From contig PGEI01000026.1 of assembly GCA_002894305.1 (NCBI GenBank), positions 1-34,856 on the forward strand: a stretch of 34,856 bases of DNA. The letters run 5' to 3'. The notes beneath the pieces are model-generated. The model worked only from the letters and a program-made list of their open reading frames with translations. It made no database searches and was not told the DNA's origin. Origin of the DNA: Comamonadaceae bacterium CD01 (lineage in GTDB: Bacteria > Pseudomonadota > Gammaproteobacteria > Burkholderiales > Burkholderiaceae_C). This document shows, piece by piece, positions 14,496-24,654 of the stretch. The position numbers and the translations under genes were made by a program. The number at the start of each line of letters is the position of its first letter. Position 1 is the stretch's first letter.

Positions 14496-15698
14496 TCACT
14501 TCCACAGTGCGCACTTGCTCTCGGCCTTGGTCGTCCAGACCTGGTCGGCCGGCAGCTTGGCGACCACCTTGTAGTAGTCCCAGGGTTGCTGCGATTCTTT
14601 TTGCGACTTGACCTGCATCAGATACATGTCGTGGGCGAAGCGACCGTCGGGACGGATCACGCCCTTGGCGTAGAAGTCGTCGATCGGCGTGGACTTGAGC
14701 TTGGCCATGACCGCGTCGGCGTCCGTCGTGCCCGCGGCCTGCACGGCCTTGAGGTAGTTCATCGTCGCCGAGTAGTCGGCCGCGTGGATGTCGGTGGGCA
14801 TGCGCTTAGTCTTCTCGAAGAAGCGCTTGCCGAACGCGCGCGTGTCGTCGTTCAGGTTCCAGTCCCAGCTGGTTGTCAGCAGCAGGCCCTCGGTGTTCTT
14901 CAGGCCCAGGCTGTGCACGTCGGTGATGAAGACCAGCAGGCCGGCCAGCTTCATCGTCTTGTTGATGCCGAACTCCTTGGCCGCCTTGATCGCATTGATC
15001 GTGTCGCCGCCGGCGTTGGCCAGGCCCAGGATCTGCGCCTTGGAGTTTTGCGCCTGCAGCAGGAACGAGGAGAAGTCCGAGGCATTGAGCGGATGGCGCA
15101 CGCTGCCCAGCACCTCGCCGCCGTTCTCCTTGACGACCTTGGCGGTGTCCGCCTCCAGCGCATGGCCAAAGGCGTAGTCGGCGGTCAGGAAGAACCAGGT
15201 CTTGCCCCCGTTCTTGACCACGGCGCTGCCCGTACCCTTGGCCAGCGCCACGGTGTCATAGGCGTAGTGCACGGTGTAGGGGCTGCACTGCTCGTTGGTC
15301 AGTGCCGACGAACCCGCACCGCTGTCGATGAACACGCGCTTCTTCTCCTTGGCCACGTCGGCCATGGCCAGCGCCGTGCCTGAGTTGGTTCCGCCGAACA
15401 GCATGGTCAACCCTTGCGTGTCGATCCATTCGCGCGACTTGGTCGCGGCGATGTCGGGCTTGTTCTGGTGGTCGGCCGTCAGCAGCTCGATGGGTTTGCC
15501 CAGCACCTTGCCGCCAAAGTCGTCGATGGCCATCTGGATGGCCAGCGCGCCGTTCTTGCCCTCCACGTCGGCGTACAGGCTCGACATGTCGGTGATGAAG
15601 CCGATCTTCAGTTTGTCCTGGGCATGCGCCTGCACGGCCGCCAGGCCCAGGCCCGCCATGGACAGCGCCGTCACCAGGGTCTTGATTTTGTGGTTCAT
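14496..15698 (-). CDS. ABC substrate-binding protein, HAAT family (first of a tandem pair)
   Basis: Periplasmic binding protein of 400 residues; signal peptide residues 1-26 (AVQAHA then Q). Same architecture as the neighbour: MAIDDFGGKVLGKPIELL, EWIDTQ, TNSGTALAM, TADYAFGHA and a C-terminal ESKCALWK shared almost letter for letter. A very strong AAAGGAG precedes ATG 15698. It follows livF by 52 bases. Differences cluster in segments such as residues 130-165 and 250-280 rather than the frame of the fold, which suggests divergence in ligand preference after a tandem duplication. Confidence 0.92.
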   Translation of the reverse strand: MNHKIKTLVTALSMAGLGLAAVQAHAQDKLKIGFITDMSSLYADVEGKNGALAIQMAIDDFGGKVLGKPIELLTADHQNKPDIAATKSREWIDTQGLTMLFGGTNSGTALAMADVAKEKKRVFIDSGAGSSALTNEQCSPYTVHYAYDTVALAKGTGSAVVKNGGKTWFFLTADYAFGHALEADTAKVVKENGGEVLGSVRHPLNASDFSSFLLQAQNSKAQILGLANAGGDTINAIKAAKEFGINKTMKLAGLLVFITDVHSLGLKNTEGLLLTTSWDWNLNDDTRAFGKRFFEKTKRMPTDIHAADYSATMNYLKAVQAAGTTDADAVMAKLKSTPIDDFYAKGVIRPDGRFAHDMYLMQVKSQKESQQPWDYYKVVAKLPADQVWTTKAESKCALWK

Positions 15699-15750
15699 CG
15701 TCGCTTCTCCTTTACGTCGGTCAAAAAATGCGGTGCCGGGGCACGCGTGC

Positions 15751-16461
15751 TTACACGCCCAGCAACTGGTTCAACACGGGCATCTTGGCTTCAAGCTCGG
15801 CTGCCTCGAACTGCTCCACCATGCGGCCGTGCTCCATCACGTAGAAGCGGTCGGCCAGCGGCGCGGCAAAGCGGAAATTCTGCTCGACCATGACCACGGT
15901 GTAGCCCTTCTCGCGCAGCGTCGTGATCATGCGCGCCAGCGCCTGCACGATGACGGGCGCCAGGCCCTCGGAGATCTCGTCGAGCAGCAGCAGCTTGGCG
16001 CCGGTGCGCAGAATGCGCGCCACGGCCAGCATCTGCTGCTCGCCGCCCGACAGGCGCGTGCCCTGGCTGTTCTTGCGCTCGGCCAGGTTGGGGAACATGG
16101 CGTAGATCTCGTCGATCGACATGCCCTGCTCGCCCGTCTTCAGATGCGGGGGCAGCAGCAGGTTCTCCTCGCACGACAGGCTGGAGAAGATGCCACGCTC
16201 CTCGGGGCAGTAGCCCAGGCCCAGGTGGGCGATGCGGTATGTGGGCAAATCGATGGTTTCCTGCCCGTAGGCCTTGATCGAGCCCTTGCGCGCGCCGGTC
16301 AGTCCCATGATGGCGCGCAGCGTGGAGGTGCGCCCGGCGCCGTTGCGCCCCAAGAGCGTCACCACCTCGCCGGGCTGCACCACCATGTCCACACCGTGCA
16401 GCACGTGTGACTCGCCGTACCAGGCTTGCAGATCCTTGATTTCCAGAGCAGGCGTCGCCAT
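15751..16461 (-). CDS. livF: ABC ATP-binding protein LivF, with Arg in Walker A
   Basis: Cytoplasmic ATPase subunit, 236 residues. The Walker A segment reads GRNGAGRTST at 38-47, so the usual invariant Lys is Arg44; the DNA (CGC) is unambiguous. The signature LSGGE at 137-141 and Walker B LLLLDEISEGLAP at 157 onward are intact. Arg at this position is, as I recall, seen in other Burkholderiales LivF proteins, so it is probably lineage-wide rather than a mutation here. Starts one base after livG ends, with tight coupling. It works with LivG, LivH and LivM. Confidence 0.93.
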   Translation of the reverse strand: MATPALEIKDLQAWYGESHVLHGVDMVVQPGEVVTLLGRNGAGRTSTLRAIMGLTGARKGSIKAYGQETIDLPTYRIAHLGLGYCPEERGIFSSLSCEENLLLPPHLKTGEQGMSIDEIYAMFPNLAERKNSQGTRLSGGEQQMLAVARILRTGAKLLLLDEISEGLAPVIVQALARMITTLREKGYTVVMVEQNFRFAAPLADRFYVMEHGRMVEQFEAAELEAKMPVLNQLLGV

Positions 16462-16462
16462 G

Positions 16463-17233
16463 TCAATGCGCTCCCTGCAATTGGCCTTCGGTGGTTCCCA
16501 TGTAGGCTTCCATCACTTGAGGATTGTTCGAGACTTCGTCGTAGTTGCCCTCGGCCAGCACGGCGCCGCGCTGCAGCACGGTGATGCGGTCGGCAATCGT
16601 CGCGATCACCTTCATGTTGTGCTCGACCATCAGGATGGTGCGGCCGGTCGAGACTTTCTTGATCAGCTGCGTGACGCGATCCACGTCCTCGTGGCCCATG
16701 CCTTGCGTGGGCTCGTCGAGCAGCATCAGCTCGGGCTCCATCGCCAGCGTGGTGGCAATCTCCAGCGCGCGCTTGCGGCCATAGGGCAGGTTCAGCGTCA
16801 ACTCGTCGGCCAGCTCCTGCAGCCCTACCTCGGCCAGCAGCTGCATGGCGCGGTCGTTGAGCTGGTTGAGCGACTTGCTTGAGCGCCAGAAGTGATAGCT
16901 GGTACCCAGCTTTCTCTGCAGCGCCAGGCGCACGTTCTCCAATAGCGTGAAGTTGGGGAACACCGCCGAGATCTGGAACGAGCGGATCACGCCGCGCCGG
17001 GCGATCTGAGCCGGCTGCTCGCGCGTGATGTCCACGCCGTTGAAGCGGATGCTGCCCGACGTGGGCTCCAGAAACTTGGTCAGCAGGTTGAAGCAGGTGG
17101 TCTTGCCCGCGCCGTTGGGGCCGATCAGGGCGTGGATGTCGCCGCGGCGCACCGACAGGTTCACGTCGTGCACGGCGGTGAAGCCCTTGAAGTCCTTGGT
17201 CAGGTTTTTGGTTTCGAGGATGGTGTCGCTCAT
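16463..17233 (-). CDS. livG: ABC ATP-binding protein LivG
   Basis: Cytoplasmic ATPase subunit of 256 residues, first gene of the seven-gene unit. Walker A GPNGAGKTT at 38-46 is canonical. The signature, usually LSYG or LAYG in LivG proteins, reads LPYGRKRALEIA. Walker B MLLDEPTQGM is intact. The ribosome site before ATG 17233 is weak. The 149 bases separating it from modE hold the likely promoter region, including a CCTAA direct repeat (17336 and 17350, 14 bases apart) of unknown meaning. Confidence 0.93.
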   Translation of the reverse strand: MSDTILETKNLTKDFKGFTAVHDVNLSVRRGDIHALIGPNGAGKTTCFNLLTKFLEPTSGSIRFNGVDITREQPAQIARRGVIRSFQISAVFPNFTLLENVRLALQRKLGTSYHFWRSSKSLNQLNDRAMQLLAEVGLQELADELTLNLPYGRKRALEIATTLAMEPELMLLDEPTQGMGHEDVDRVTQLIKKVSTGRTILMVEHNMKVIATIADRITVLQRGAVLAEGNYDEVSNNPQVMEAYMGTTEGQLQGAH

Positions 17234-17382
17234 GTCTGCGGGCCGTTTGCGGCACGGGTGGGTGGCGCCGGCCTGTCTTGAAAATGTTGCAGCGCATCGT
17301 AAATCCAGCCCGGCAGCAACGCACTGGGAGAAATGCCTAAGCAGGACTACCTAAACCCTATTTGCATTCATGTTATTGCGCT

Positions 17383-19042
<1,660 letters not shown>

Positions 19043-19098
19043 AGCGCGGGCGTTGAGCACGCCCGCGCCGCTGCCTCTCCCTCGAATCCAACACAGCA

Positions 19099-19779
19099 GT
19101 GTCCCTGTTCTCCCCTGAAGACTGGCTGGCGATCCGGCTGACGCTGGAGCTGGCCAGCATCACCACAGCACTGCTGCTGGTGCTGTGCACGCCGCTGGCC
19201 TGGTGGCTGGCGCACACGCGCTCGCGCTGGCGCGCGCCGATCGGCGCCGTGGTGGCGCTGCCGCTGGTGCTGCCGCCGACGGTGATCGGCTTCTACCTGC
19301 TGCTGTTGCTGGGGCCGAACGGCCCGGTCGGGCAGCTGACGACGGCAATGGGCTGGGGGCGGCTGCCATTCACCTTCTGGGGCCTGGTCGTGGGCTCCGT
19401 CGTCTATTCGCTGCCGTTTGCCGTGCAGCCGCTGCAGCGCGCGTTCGAGTCCGTCGGTGCGCGCCCGCTGGAGGTCGCCGCCTGCCTGGGCGCGCGGCCG
19501 CTGGATCGCTTCTTTACCGTGGCGCTGCCGCTGGCGCGCCCGGGCTTCATTACCGCTGCGGTGCTCAGCTTTGCCCACACCGTGGGCGAGTTCGGCGTGA
19601 TCCTGATGCTGGGCGGCAATATCCCGGGCAAAACGCGCGTGGTCTCGGTGCAAATCTACGACCACGTCGAAGCCATGGAGTACGGCCAGGCGCACGGGCT
19701 GGCCGCCGGCATGGTGGTGTTCGCCTTCGTCGTGCTCGTGCTGCTGCACTGGCTGCAGCCCAAGGGGCGACTGCAATGA
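19099..19779 (+). CDS. modB: molybdate ABC transporter permease
   Basis: Inner-membrane permease of 226 residues with about five helices. LPLVLPPTVIGFYLLL and LGPNGPVGQ are ModB landmarks, and the coupling EAA loop reads EVAACLGARPLDRFFTVALPLARPG. Start is the GTG at 19099. The stop overlaps the modC start (ATGA), so translation is coupled. Together with ModA and ModC it imports molybdate. Confidence 0.94.
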   Translation: MSLFSPEDWLAIRLTLELASITTALLLVLCTPLAWWLAHTRSRWRAPIGAVVALPLVLPPTVIGFYLLLLLGPNGPVGQLTTAMGWGRLPFTFWGLVVGSVVYSLPFAVQPLQRAFESVGARPLEVAACLGARPLDRFFTVALPLARPGFITAAVLSFAHTVGEFGVILMLGGNIPGKTRVVSVQIYDHVEAMEYGQAHGLAAGMVVFAFVVLVLLHWLQPKGRLQ

Positions 19780-20855
19780 GCGCCGCGATCCACGCACGCC
19801 TGCTGCTGCAGCGCGCCGACTTCACACTGGACGTCGACTTGCAACTGCCCGGGCGCGGCGTCAGCGCGCTGTTCGGCCCGTCGGGTTGCGGCAAGACCAC
19901 CTGCCTGCGCGCCATTGCCGGGCTGGAACGCGCACGCGGGCGCGTGCAGGCAGGCGACGCGCTGTGGCAGGACGACGACGCGCGCCTGTGGCTGCCCACG
20001 CACCAGCGCCGCCTGGGCTATGTGTTCCAGGAAGCCAGCCTGTTTGCCCACCTGTCGGTGCAGCAGAACATGGAATACGGCCTCAAGCGCCAGCTGCCGC
20101 AGCACCGGCGCGTGTCGCTGGATCAGGCCATCGAGCTGCTGGGCCTGGGCGCGCTCACCGCGCGCATGCCGCACACGCTGTCGGGCGGCGAGCGCCAGCG
20201 CGTGGCGATTGCCCGGGCGCTGGCCGCCAGCCCGCGCGTGCTGTTGATGGACGAGCCGCTGGCGGCGCTGGACGCGGCGCGCAAGGCCGAAGTGCTGCCC
20301 TACCTGGAGCGGCTGCAGCGCCACCTGGACATTCCGATGATCTACATCAGCCACGCGCCCGACGAGGTGGCGCGCCTGGCATCGCACCTGGTGCTGCTCG
20401 ACGGCGGCCGCGTGCGCGCCCAGGGCGCAACCGCCGACCTGATGGCACGCGCCGACCTGCCGCTGGCGCATGAGGAGGCCGGCGCGGCGCTGGTGCAGGC
20501 GCGCGTCGTGCAGCACGATGCGGCCGACCACCTGCTGACCGTCGCCTTTGCCGGCGGACAGCTGCACCTGGTCAGCACGCGCGCGCACCGTGTGGGCGAC
20601 GAGGTGCGCCTGCGCATCGCGGCGCGCGACGTCAGCCTGGCGCGCCCTCCGGTGGCCGGGAGCAGCATCCTGAACCTGCTCCCCGCCACCATCACCGCGC
20701 TGCACGAAGACGGCCCGGGCCAGGTGCTGGTCACGCTGGACGCAGCGGGCACGGCGCTGCTGGCGCGCATCACCCAGCGCTCGTGCCGGCAGCTGGCGCT
20801 GGCGCCGGGCCAGTCGATGATCGCGCAAGTCAAAGGTGTCGCGTTGCTCGATTGA
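19776..20855 (+). CDS. modC: molybdate ABC transporter ATP-binding protein
   Basis: ATPase subunit of 359 residues, full length. Walker A GPSGCGKTT at 34-42, signature LSGGE at 135-139, Walker B VLLMDEP near 155-161, then YISHAPDEVARLA with the H-loop. The C-terminal 65 or so residues (SSILNLLPATITALHEDG onward) form the molybdate-binding MOP domain that lets ModC sense intracellular molybdate. The ATG overlaps the modB stop. A weak hairpin with no T tract follows at about 20892-20903. Confidence 0.95.
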   Translation: MSAAIHARLLLQRADFTLDVDLQLPGRGVSALFGPSGCGKTTCLRAIAGLERARGRVQAGDALWQDDDARLWLPTHQRRLGYVFQEASLFAHLSVQQNMEYGLKRQLPQHRRVSLDQAIELLGLGALTARMPHTLSGGERQRVAIARALAASPRVLLMDEPLAALDAARKAEVLPYLERLQRHLDIPMIYISHAPDEVARLASHLVLLDGGRVRAQGATADLMARADLPLAHEEAGAALVQARVVQHDAADHLLTVAFAGGQLHLVSTRAHRVGDEVRLRIAARDVSLARPPVAGSSILNLLPATITALHEDGPGQVLVTLDAAGTALLARITQRSCRQLALAPGQSMIAQVKGVALLD

Positions 20856-21174
20856 GTTGAACAAATGACATCCGATTTGCGGACAAACCCGAGCCCAAGG
20901 GCTTGTCTGGCAAGAATCATTCTCGAAATCTGACTCGCAAGAAACAACGTTGCGCACCAGCCGCCACGGTCCCGGGCAGTTTCCTTAGAATGACGACCTC
21001 GCCGCCTGTGTGCATATGTATACGGGCGACGAAACCCTTCTCCCAAGGTGCTTCGTCACAAAGCGTTGCAGCGACCCTGCACGCCATCCGGCGCGGTTCT
21101 TGAGATGCCTTGCAGCACCATGCCACCCCACATGGATCCATGCTGCGCTTCGTTGTCCTTACCCTGGAGACACC
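20856..21174 (+). other. 319-base gap between modC and the TRAP permease genes
   Basis: No convincing gene. It holds a small AGCCC-AA-GGGCT dyad (20892-20903), too tight to be a good terminator, and an AGAAT-C-ATTCT dyad (20913-20923). TTAGAAT (20985-20991) could be a -10 box, but no matching -35 is seen. The frame of dctQ is open back to 21010, but the sequence there (Cys/Pro/His-rich, no ribosome site) does not look coding. CTGGAGA before 21175 is the real translation start signal. Confidence 0.6.
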
Positions 21175-21786
21175 ATGCAGGCCCTGCTCTCGTTATCGCG
21201 AGCGATCGACCGGCTCAACACGCTGGTCGGCAAATACGCCATCTGGCTGATCTTTGGCGCCACCGTCATCAGCGCCGTCAATGCGGTGATCCGCAAGGCG
21301 TTCAACTACAGCTCCAACGGCTTTCTCGAGGTGCAGTGGTATTTGTTTGCCTGGTCCTTCCTGATCGCAGCCGGCTTTACGCTGCTCAAGCGCGAGCATG
21401 TGCGCATCGACGTGCTCAACAGCCATTTCCCCAAGAAGGTGCAGATGGCCATCGAGATCTTCGGTCTGCTCTTCTTTCTCACGCCGGTGTGCCTGATGGT
21501 GCTGTACTACAGCACCCCGATGGCCCTGCAGATGTACTCCAGCGGCGAAATGTCGAACAACCCGGGCGGGTTGATCCGCTGGCCAGTGTGGGCGGCCCTG
21601 CCGCTGGGCTTTACGCTGCTGCTGCTGCAGGGCTGGTCCGAGTTGATCAAGTGCATCGCCTTCCTGAAGGGCCTGGGGCCGGATCCGACTGTCAAGCCCG
21701 ACGAGAAGACCGATGAGCAGGCGCTGATCGAGGCGCTGCGTGCCCAGGCGGGCGACCCCACTGCCACCGCGCAGAACAAGAACTGA
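21175..21786 (+). CDS. TRAP transporter small permease (DctQ family)
   Basis: Inner-membrane subunit of 203 residues with four helices: about 20-40, 60-80 (YLFAWSFLIAAGFTLLK), 100-120 and 145-165. The KREHVRIDVL motif after the second helix is the DctQ hallmark, and the SNGFLEVQWYLF stretch before it is usual. A charged tail (KPDEKTDEQ) follows the last helix. GGAGA upstream fixes ATG 21175. DctM follows after 22 bases. No solute-binding protein gene is next to the pair; the candidate is at 32024-33106. Confidence 0.9.
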   Translation: MQALLSLSRAIDRLNTLVGKYAIWLIFGATVISAVNAVIRKAFNYSSNGFLEVQWYLFAWSFLIAAGFTLLKREHVRIDVLNSHFPKKVQMAIEIFGLLFFLTPVCLMVLYYSTPMALQMYSSGEMSNNPGGLIRWPVWAALPLGFTLLLLQGWSELIKCIAFLKGLGPDPTVKPDEKTDEQALIEALRAQAGDPTATAQNKN

Positions 21787-21808
21787 ACGCGCGCGGAGCA
21801 CACACACC

Positions 21809-23647
21809 ATGGAATTCATCGCATCGAACTTCGCCCCGATCATGTTCGTCGGGCTGATCTGCTTTCTGATCCTGGGCTTCCCGGTTGCCTTCAGCCTGGG
21901 CGCCGCCGGGCTGTTCTTCGGCCTGCTGGGAGTCTGGCTCGATATCTTCCCGCAGGCCATCCTGTCGGTGCTGCCGCTGCGGCTGATCGGCATCATGGCC
22001 AACGAGACGCTGCTGGCCGTGCCCTTCTTCACGCTGATGGGGCTGATCCTGGAGCGCAGCGGCATGGCCGAGGATTTGCTGGAGTCCGTCGGCCAGGTGT
22101 TCGGCCCGCTGCGCGGCGGCCTGGCGCTGGCGGTGGTGCTGGTGGGCGCCATGCTGGCGGCCACCACCGGCGTCGTCGCCGCTTCGGTCATCTCGATGGG
22201 CCTGATCTCCATGCCCATCATGCTGCGCTACGGCTACAGCCGCAGCCTGGCCAGCGGCGTGATTGCCGCTTCGGGCACGCTGGCGCAGGTCATCCCACCG
22301 TCGCTGGTGCTGATCATCCTGGCCGACCAGATGGGCAAGAGCGTGGGCGACATGTACAAGGGCGCCTTCATCCCCGGCTTTGCGCTGATGGGGCTGTACA
22401 TCCTGTTCATTGCCGCGCTGGCCATCTTCCGCCCGAAGATGGTGCCTGCGCTGCCGCCCGAGGCACGGACGTTCCGCGAACCCAGCGGCAGCCACGGCTA
22501 CGCGTCGCTGGGCCTGCTGGCGCTGGCATCCACCCTGGTGGCCATCTACCTGGGCACGCACATGGAAGCGGTGCACAGCTGGTGGCAGGGCGAGCTGGTC
22601 GAGTTCGTGCCGACCGACGAGAAGATCGTCGTCGCGATGTGCGGCGGCACCTTCTTCGCCTGGCTGATCGCGGTCATCAACCGCGTCACCCACCTGGGCC
22701 TGCTGTCCAAGCTGGCCGAGCGCGTGACCTTCGTGCTGATCCCGCCGCTGCTGTTGATCTTCCTGGTGCTGGGCACCATCTTCCTGGGCGTGGCCACGCC
22801 GACCGAGGGCGGCGCCATGGGCGCCATGGGCGCGCTCATCATGGCCACGATGCGCCGGCGCCTGAGCTGGGCGCTGCTGCGCCAGGCGCTGAACACCACG
22901 ACCAAGCTGGCGTCCTTCGTGATGTTCATCCTGATCGGCGCCACCATCTTCAGCATGGTGTTCCAGGCCGCCGACGGCCCGGTCTGGGTCGAGCACCTGC
23001 TCTCCAAGCTGCCGGGCGGACACCTCGGTTTCCTGATCTTCGTGAACGTACTGGTGTTCTTCCTGGCGTTCTTCCTGGACTTCTTCGAGCTGTCCTTCAT
23101 CGTCGTGCCCATCCTGGCGCCCATCGCCGACAAAATGGGGATCGACCTGATCTGGTTCGGCGTGCTGCTGGCGGTCAACATGCAGACCTCCTTCCTGCAC
23201 CCGCCGTTCGGCTTCGCGCTGTTCTACCTGCGCTCGGTCGCGCCAGAAAAGCCCTACGTCGACAGCCATACCGGCAAGACCATGGCGCCGGTCACCACGA
23301 TGCAGATCTACAAGGGCGCCATCCCCTTCCTGCTGCTGCAGCTGTCCATGGTCGCCCTCCTGATTGCCTTCCCCGGCCTGGTCACCAACAACCTGGACAA
23401 GCAAATCGACGTCGACCTGAACGCGGTGCAGCAGCAGATGTTCGACCAGCTCGACCAGGGCGACAGCAGCCCGGACTTCAATGAAGCGCCTTCGCTGTTC
23501 GCTCCGCAGGAACCAGCCGCGCCGGGAGGCTCCTCCGGCAACGGCCTGCCCGGCGCGGGGGATGCCGGCAACGGCCACAGCAGCATCGGCGTTGGCGGCG
23601 AGAGCGATGACCCGATGAAAGCCATCCAGGACTCGCTGGGCCAATAG
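21809..23647 (+). CDS. TRAP transporter large permease (DctM family), enlarged form
   Basis: Inner-membrane sodium-coupled transporter subunit of 612 residues; the common DctM is about 425-465. Landmarks: GFPVAFSLGAAGLFFGLLG, VPFFTLMGLILERSGMAEDLL, ASGVIAASGTLAQVIPPSL and ATPTEGGAMGAMGALI. The extra length is a middle insertion (about residues 210-300, with its own hydrophobic segments) and a tail of about 87 residues rich in Gly, Ser, Pro and Asp (about 526-612). The middle insertion is known from the 2-oxoacid/mannitol-chloroaromatic TRAP group; the low-complexity tail is less usual. GGAG upstream supports the ATG at 21809. Confidence 0.9.
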   Translation: MEFIASNFAPIMFVGLICFLILGFPVAFSLGAAGLFFGLLGVWLDIFPQAILSVLPLRLIGIMANETLLAVPFFTLMGLILERSGMAEDLLESVGQVFGPLRGGLALAVVLVGAMLAATTGVVAASVISMGLISMPIMLRYGYSRSLASGVIAASGTLAQVIPPSLVLIILADQMGKSVGDMYKGAFIPGFALMGLYILFIAALAIFRPKMVPALPPEARTFREPSGSHGYASLGLLALASTLVAIYLGTHMEAVHSWWQGELVEFVPTDEKIVVAMCGGTFFAWLIAVINRVTHLGLLSKLAERVTFVLIPPLLLIFLVLGTIFLGVATPTEGGAMGAMGALIMATMRRRLSWALLRQALNTTTKLASFVMFILIGATIFSMVFQAADGPVWVEHLLSKLPGGHLGFLIFVNVLVFFLAFFLDFFELSFIVVPILAPIADKMGIDLIWFGVLLAVNMQTSFLHPPFGFALFYLRSVAPEKPYVDSHTGKTMAPVTTMQIYKGAIPFLLLQLSMVALLIAFPGLVTNNLDKQIDVDLNAVQQQMFDQLDQGDSSPDFNEAPSLFAPQEPAAPGGSSGNGLPGAGDAGNGHSSIGVGGESDDPMKAIQDSLGQ

Positions 23648-23683
23648 CGCCCGTGACGCCGCAATACCGCCACGGAGGCGGAC

Positions 23684-23719
23684 ACAAAAAACCGGCCCGT
23701 AGCAGGGCCGGTTTTTTGT
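23684..23719. terminator. bidirectional rho-independent terminator
   Basis: A 15-bp perfect stem, ACAAAAAACCGGCCC (23684-23698) with GGGCCGGTTTTTTGT (23705-23719), and a six-base loop. T tracts on both strands let it end both the TRAP operon and the convergent sulfurtransferase gene. Confidence 0.92.
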
Positions 23720-23740
23720 TGTGCAGACTGGGGTGTTGAG

Positions 23741-24610
23741 TCAGCCGCGCGCCACCGGGCGTGCCGGGTCTGCACACCACTGGCTCCAGCTGCCGGCAAA
23801 CAGCGCGGTGGGCGCGTAGCCGGCCAGCTCCATGGCCAGCAAATTGGGAATGCAGCTCACGCCGCTGCCACACTGGTGCACCACACTGGCGGCGGGGCGG
23901 CCGGCCAGCAGCGTGTCGAATTCCTGGCGCAGCAGAGCGGGCGTCTTGTAGTGGCCGTCTTCCTGCAGGTTCAGGCCGAATGGGCGGTTGAGTGCGCCGG
24001 GAATGTGGCCGGCCACCGGATCCAGAGGCTCGACCTCGCCGCGATAGCGCGCTTCGCCGCGCGCGTCGACGATGGTCTGCCCGGCGCTGCCCAGCCGGCT
24101 TTGCACCTCGCCCACGGTGACGAGCTGGCGCAGCGGCGGGTGCAGCGCGAACGTGGTGCTGGCGCGCGGCGGCTCCTGGCCCGCGGCGGTGGCGCCGCCG
24201 ACCTGCTGCCAGGCCTGCCAGCCGCCGTCGAGCACGGCGGCCGCGTCGTGCCCCGCCCACTTGAGCATCCACCACAGGCGCGCGCATTGGCATGAGCCGC
24301 TGCGGTCGTAGACGACGGCCTGCATGCCGTTGGCAAAGCCGATGCTGGCCAGCCACTGGGCAAAGTGCTCGCGGCTGGGCAGCGGGTGGCGCCCGCCGCT
24401 GGCGGGCTGGTCGCCGGGGCCGGCGCTCAGGTGGCGATCCAGGTGCACATATTGCGCGCCGGCAATGTGGGCCTGCAGGTATTGCTGCTCGCCCAGCGCG
24501 GGTTGGGCCAGGTCGAAGCTGCAGTCAAAGACCATCAGCGGCGCGCCGCTGGCAATCAGCGCCTGCAGCTGCGCGGGAGAGATCAGGGCGGTGTAGGGGG
24601 GCTGGGGCAT
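23741..24610 (-). CDS. sulfurtransferase with two rhodanese domains
   Basis: Cytoplasmic thiosulfate or 3-mercaptopyruvate sulfurtransferase of 289 residues. The N-terminal rhodanese domain (about 8-140) is catalytically inactive in this family. The C-terminal domain carries the persulfide-forming Cys247 in the loop CGSGVS, which favours 3-mercaptopyruvate over thiosulfate by family rule. HIPGALNRPF is the second typical motif. ATG 24610 has a weak ribosome site; the frame upstream overlaps the EamA gene region and is rejected. Shares a strand with the EamA permease 44 bases upstream and may be co-transcribed. Confidence 0.9.
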   Translation of the reverse strand: MPQPPYTALISPAQLQALIASGAPLMVFDCSFDLAQPALGEQQYLQAHIAGAQYVHLDRHLSAGPGDQPASGGRHPLPSREHFAQWLASIGFANGMQAVVYDRSGSCQCARLWWMLKWAGHDAAAVLDGGWQAWQQVGGATAAGQEPPRASTTFALHPPLRQLVTVGEVQSRLGSAGQTIVDARGEARYRGEVEPLDPVAGHIPGALNRPFGLNLQEDGHYKTPALLRQEFDTLLAGRPAASVVHQCGSGVSCIPNLLAMELAGYAPTALFAGSWSQWCADPARPVARG

Positions 24611-24654
24611 GGCGGTGGTCAGTGAGCTGTCAAAGCCGCCATTGTCGCGCCCTG

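Noticed and set aside
13093-15383. Long plus-strand open frames opposite the two binding-protein genes
   Set aside because: They mirror each other because the binding-protein genes are paralogues, so their similarity is not independent evidence of coding.
20913-20923. AGAAT-C-ATTCT dyad as a possible Fur box
   Set aside because: It is too short and matches the Fur consensus poorly; no iron genes are adjacent.
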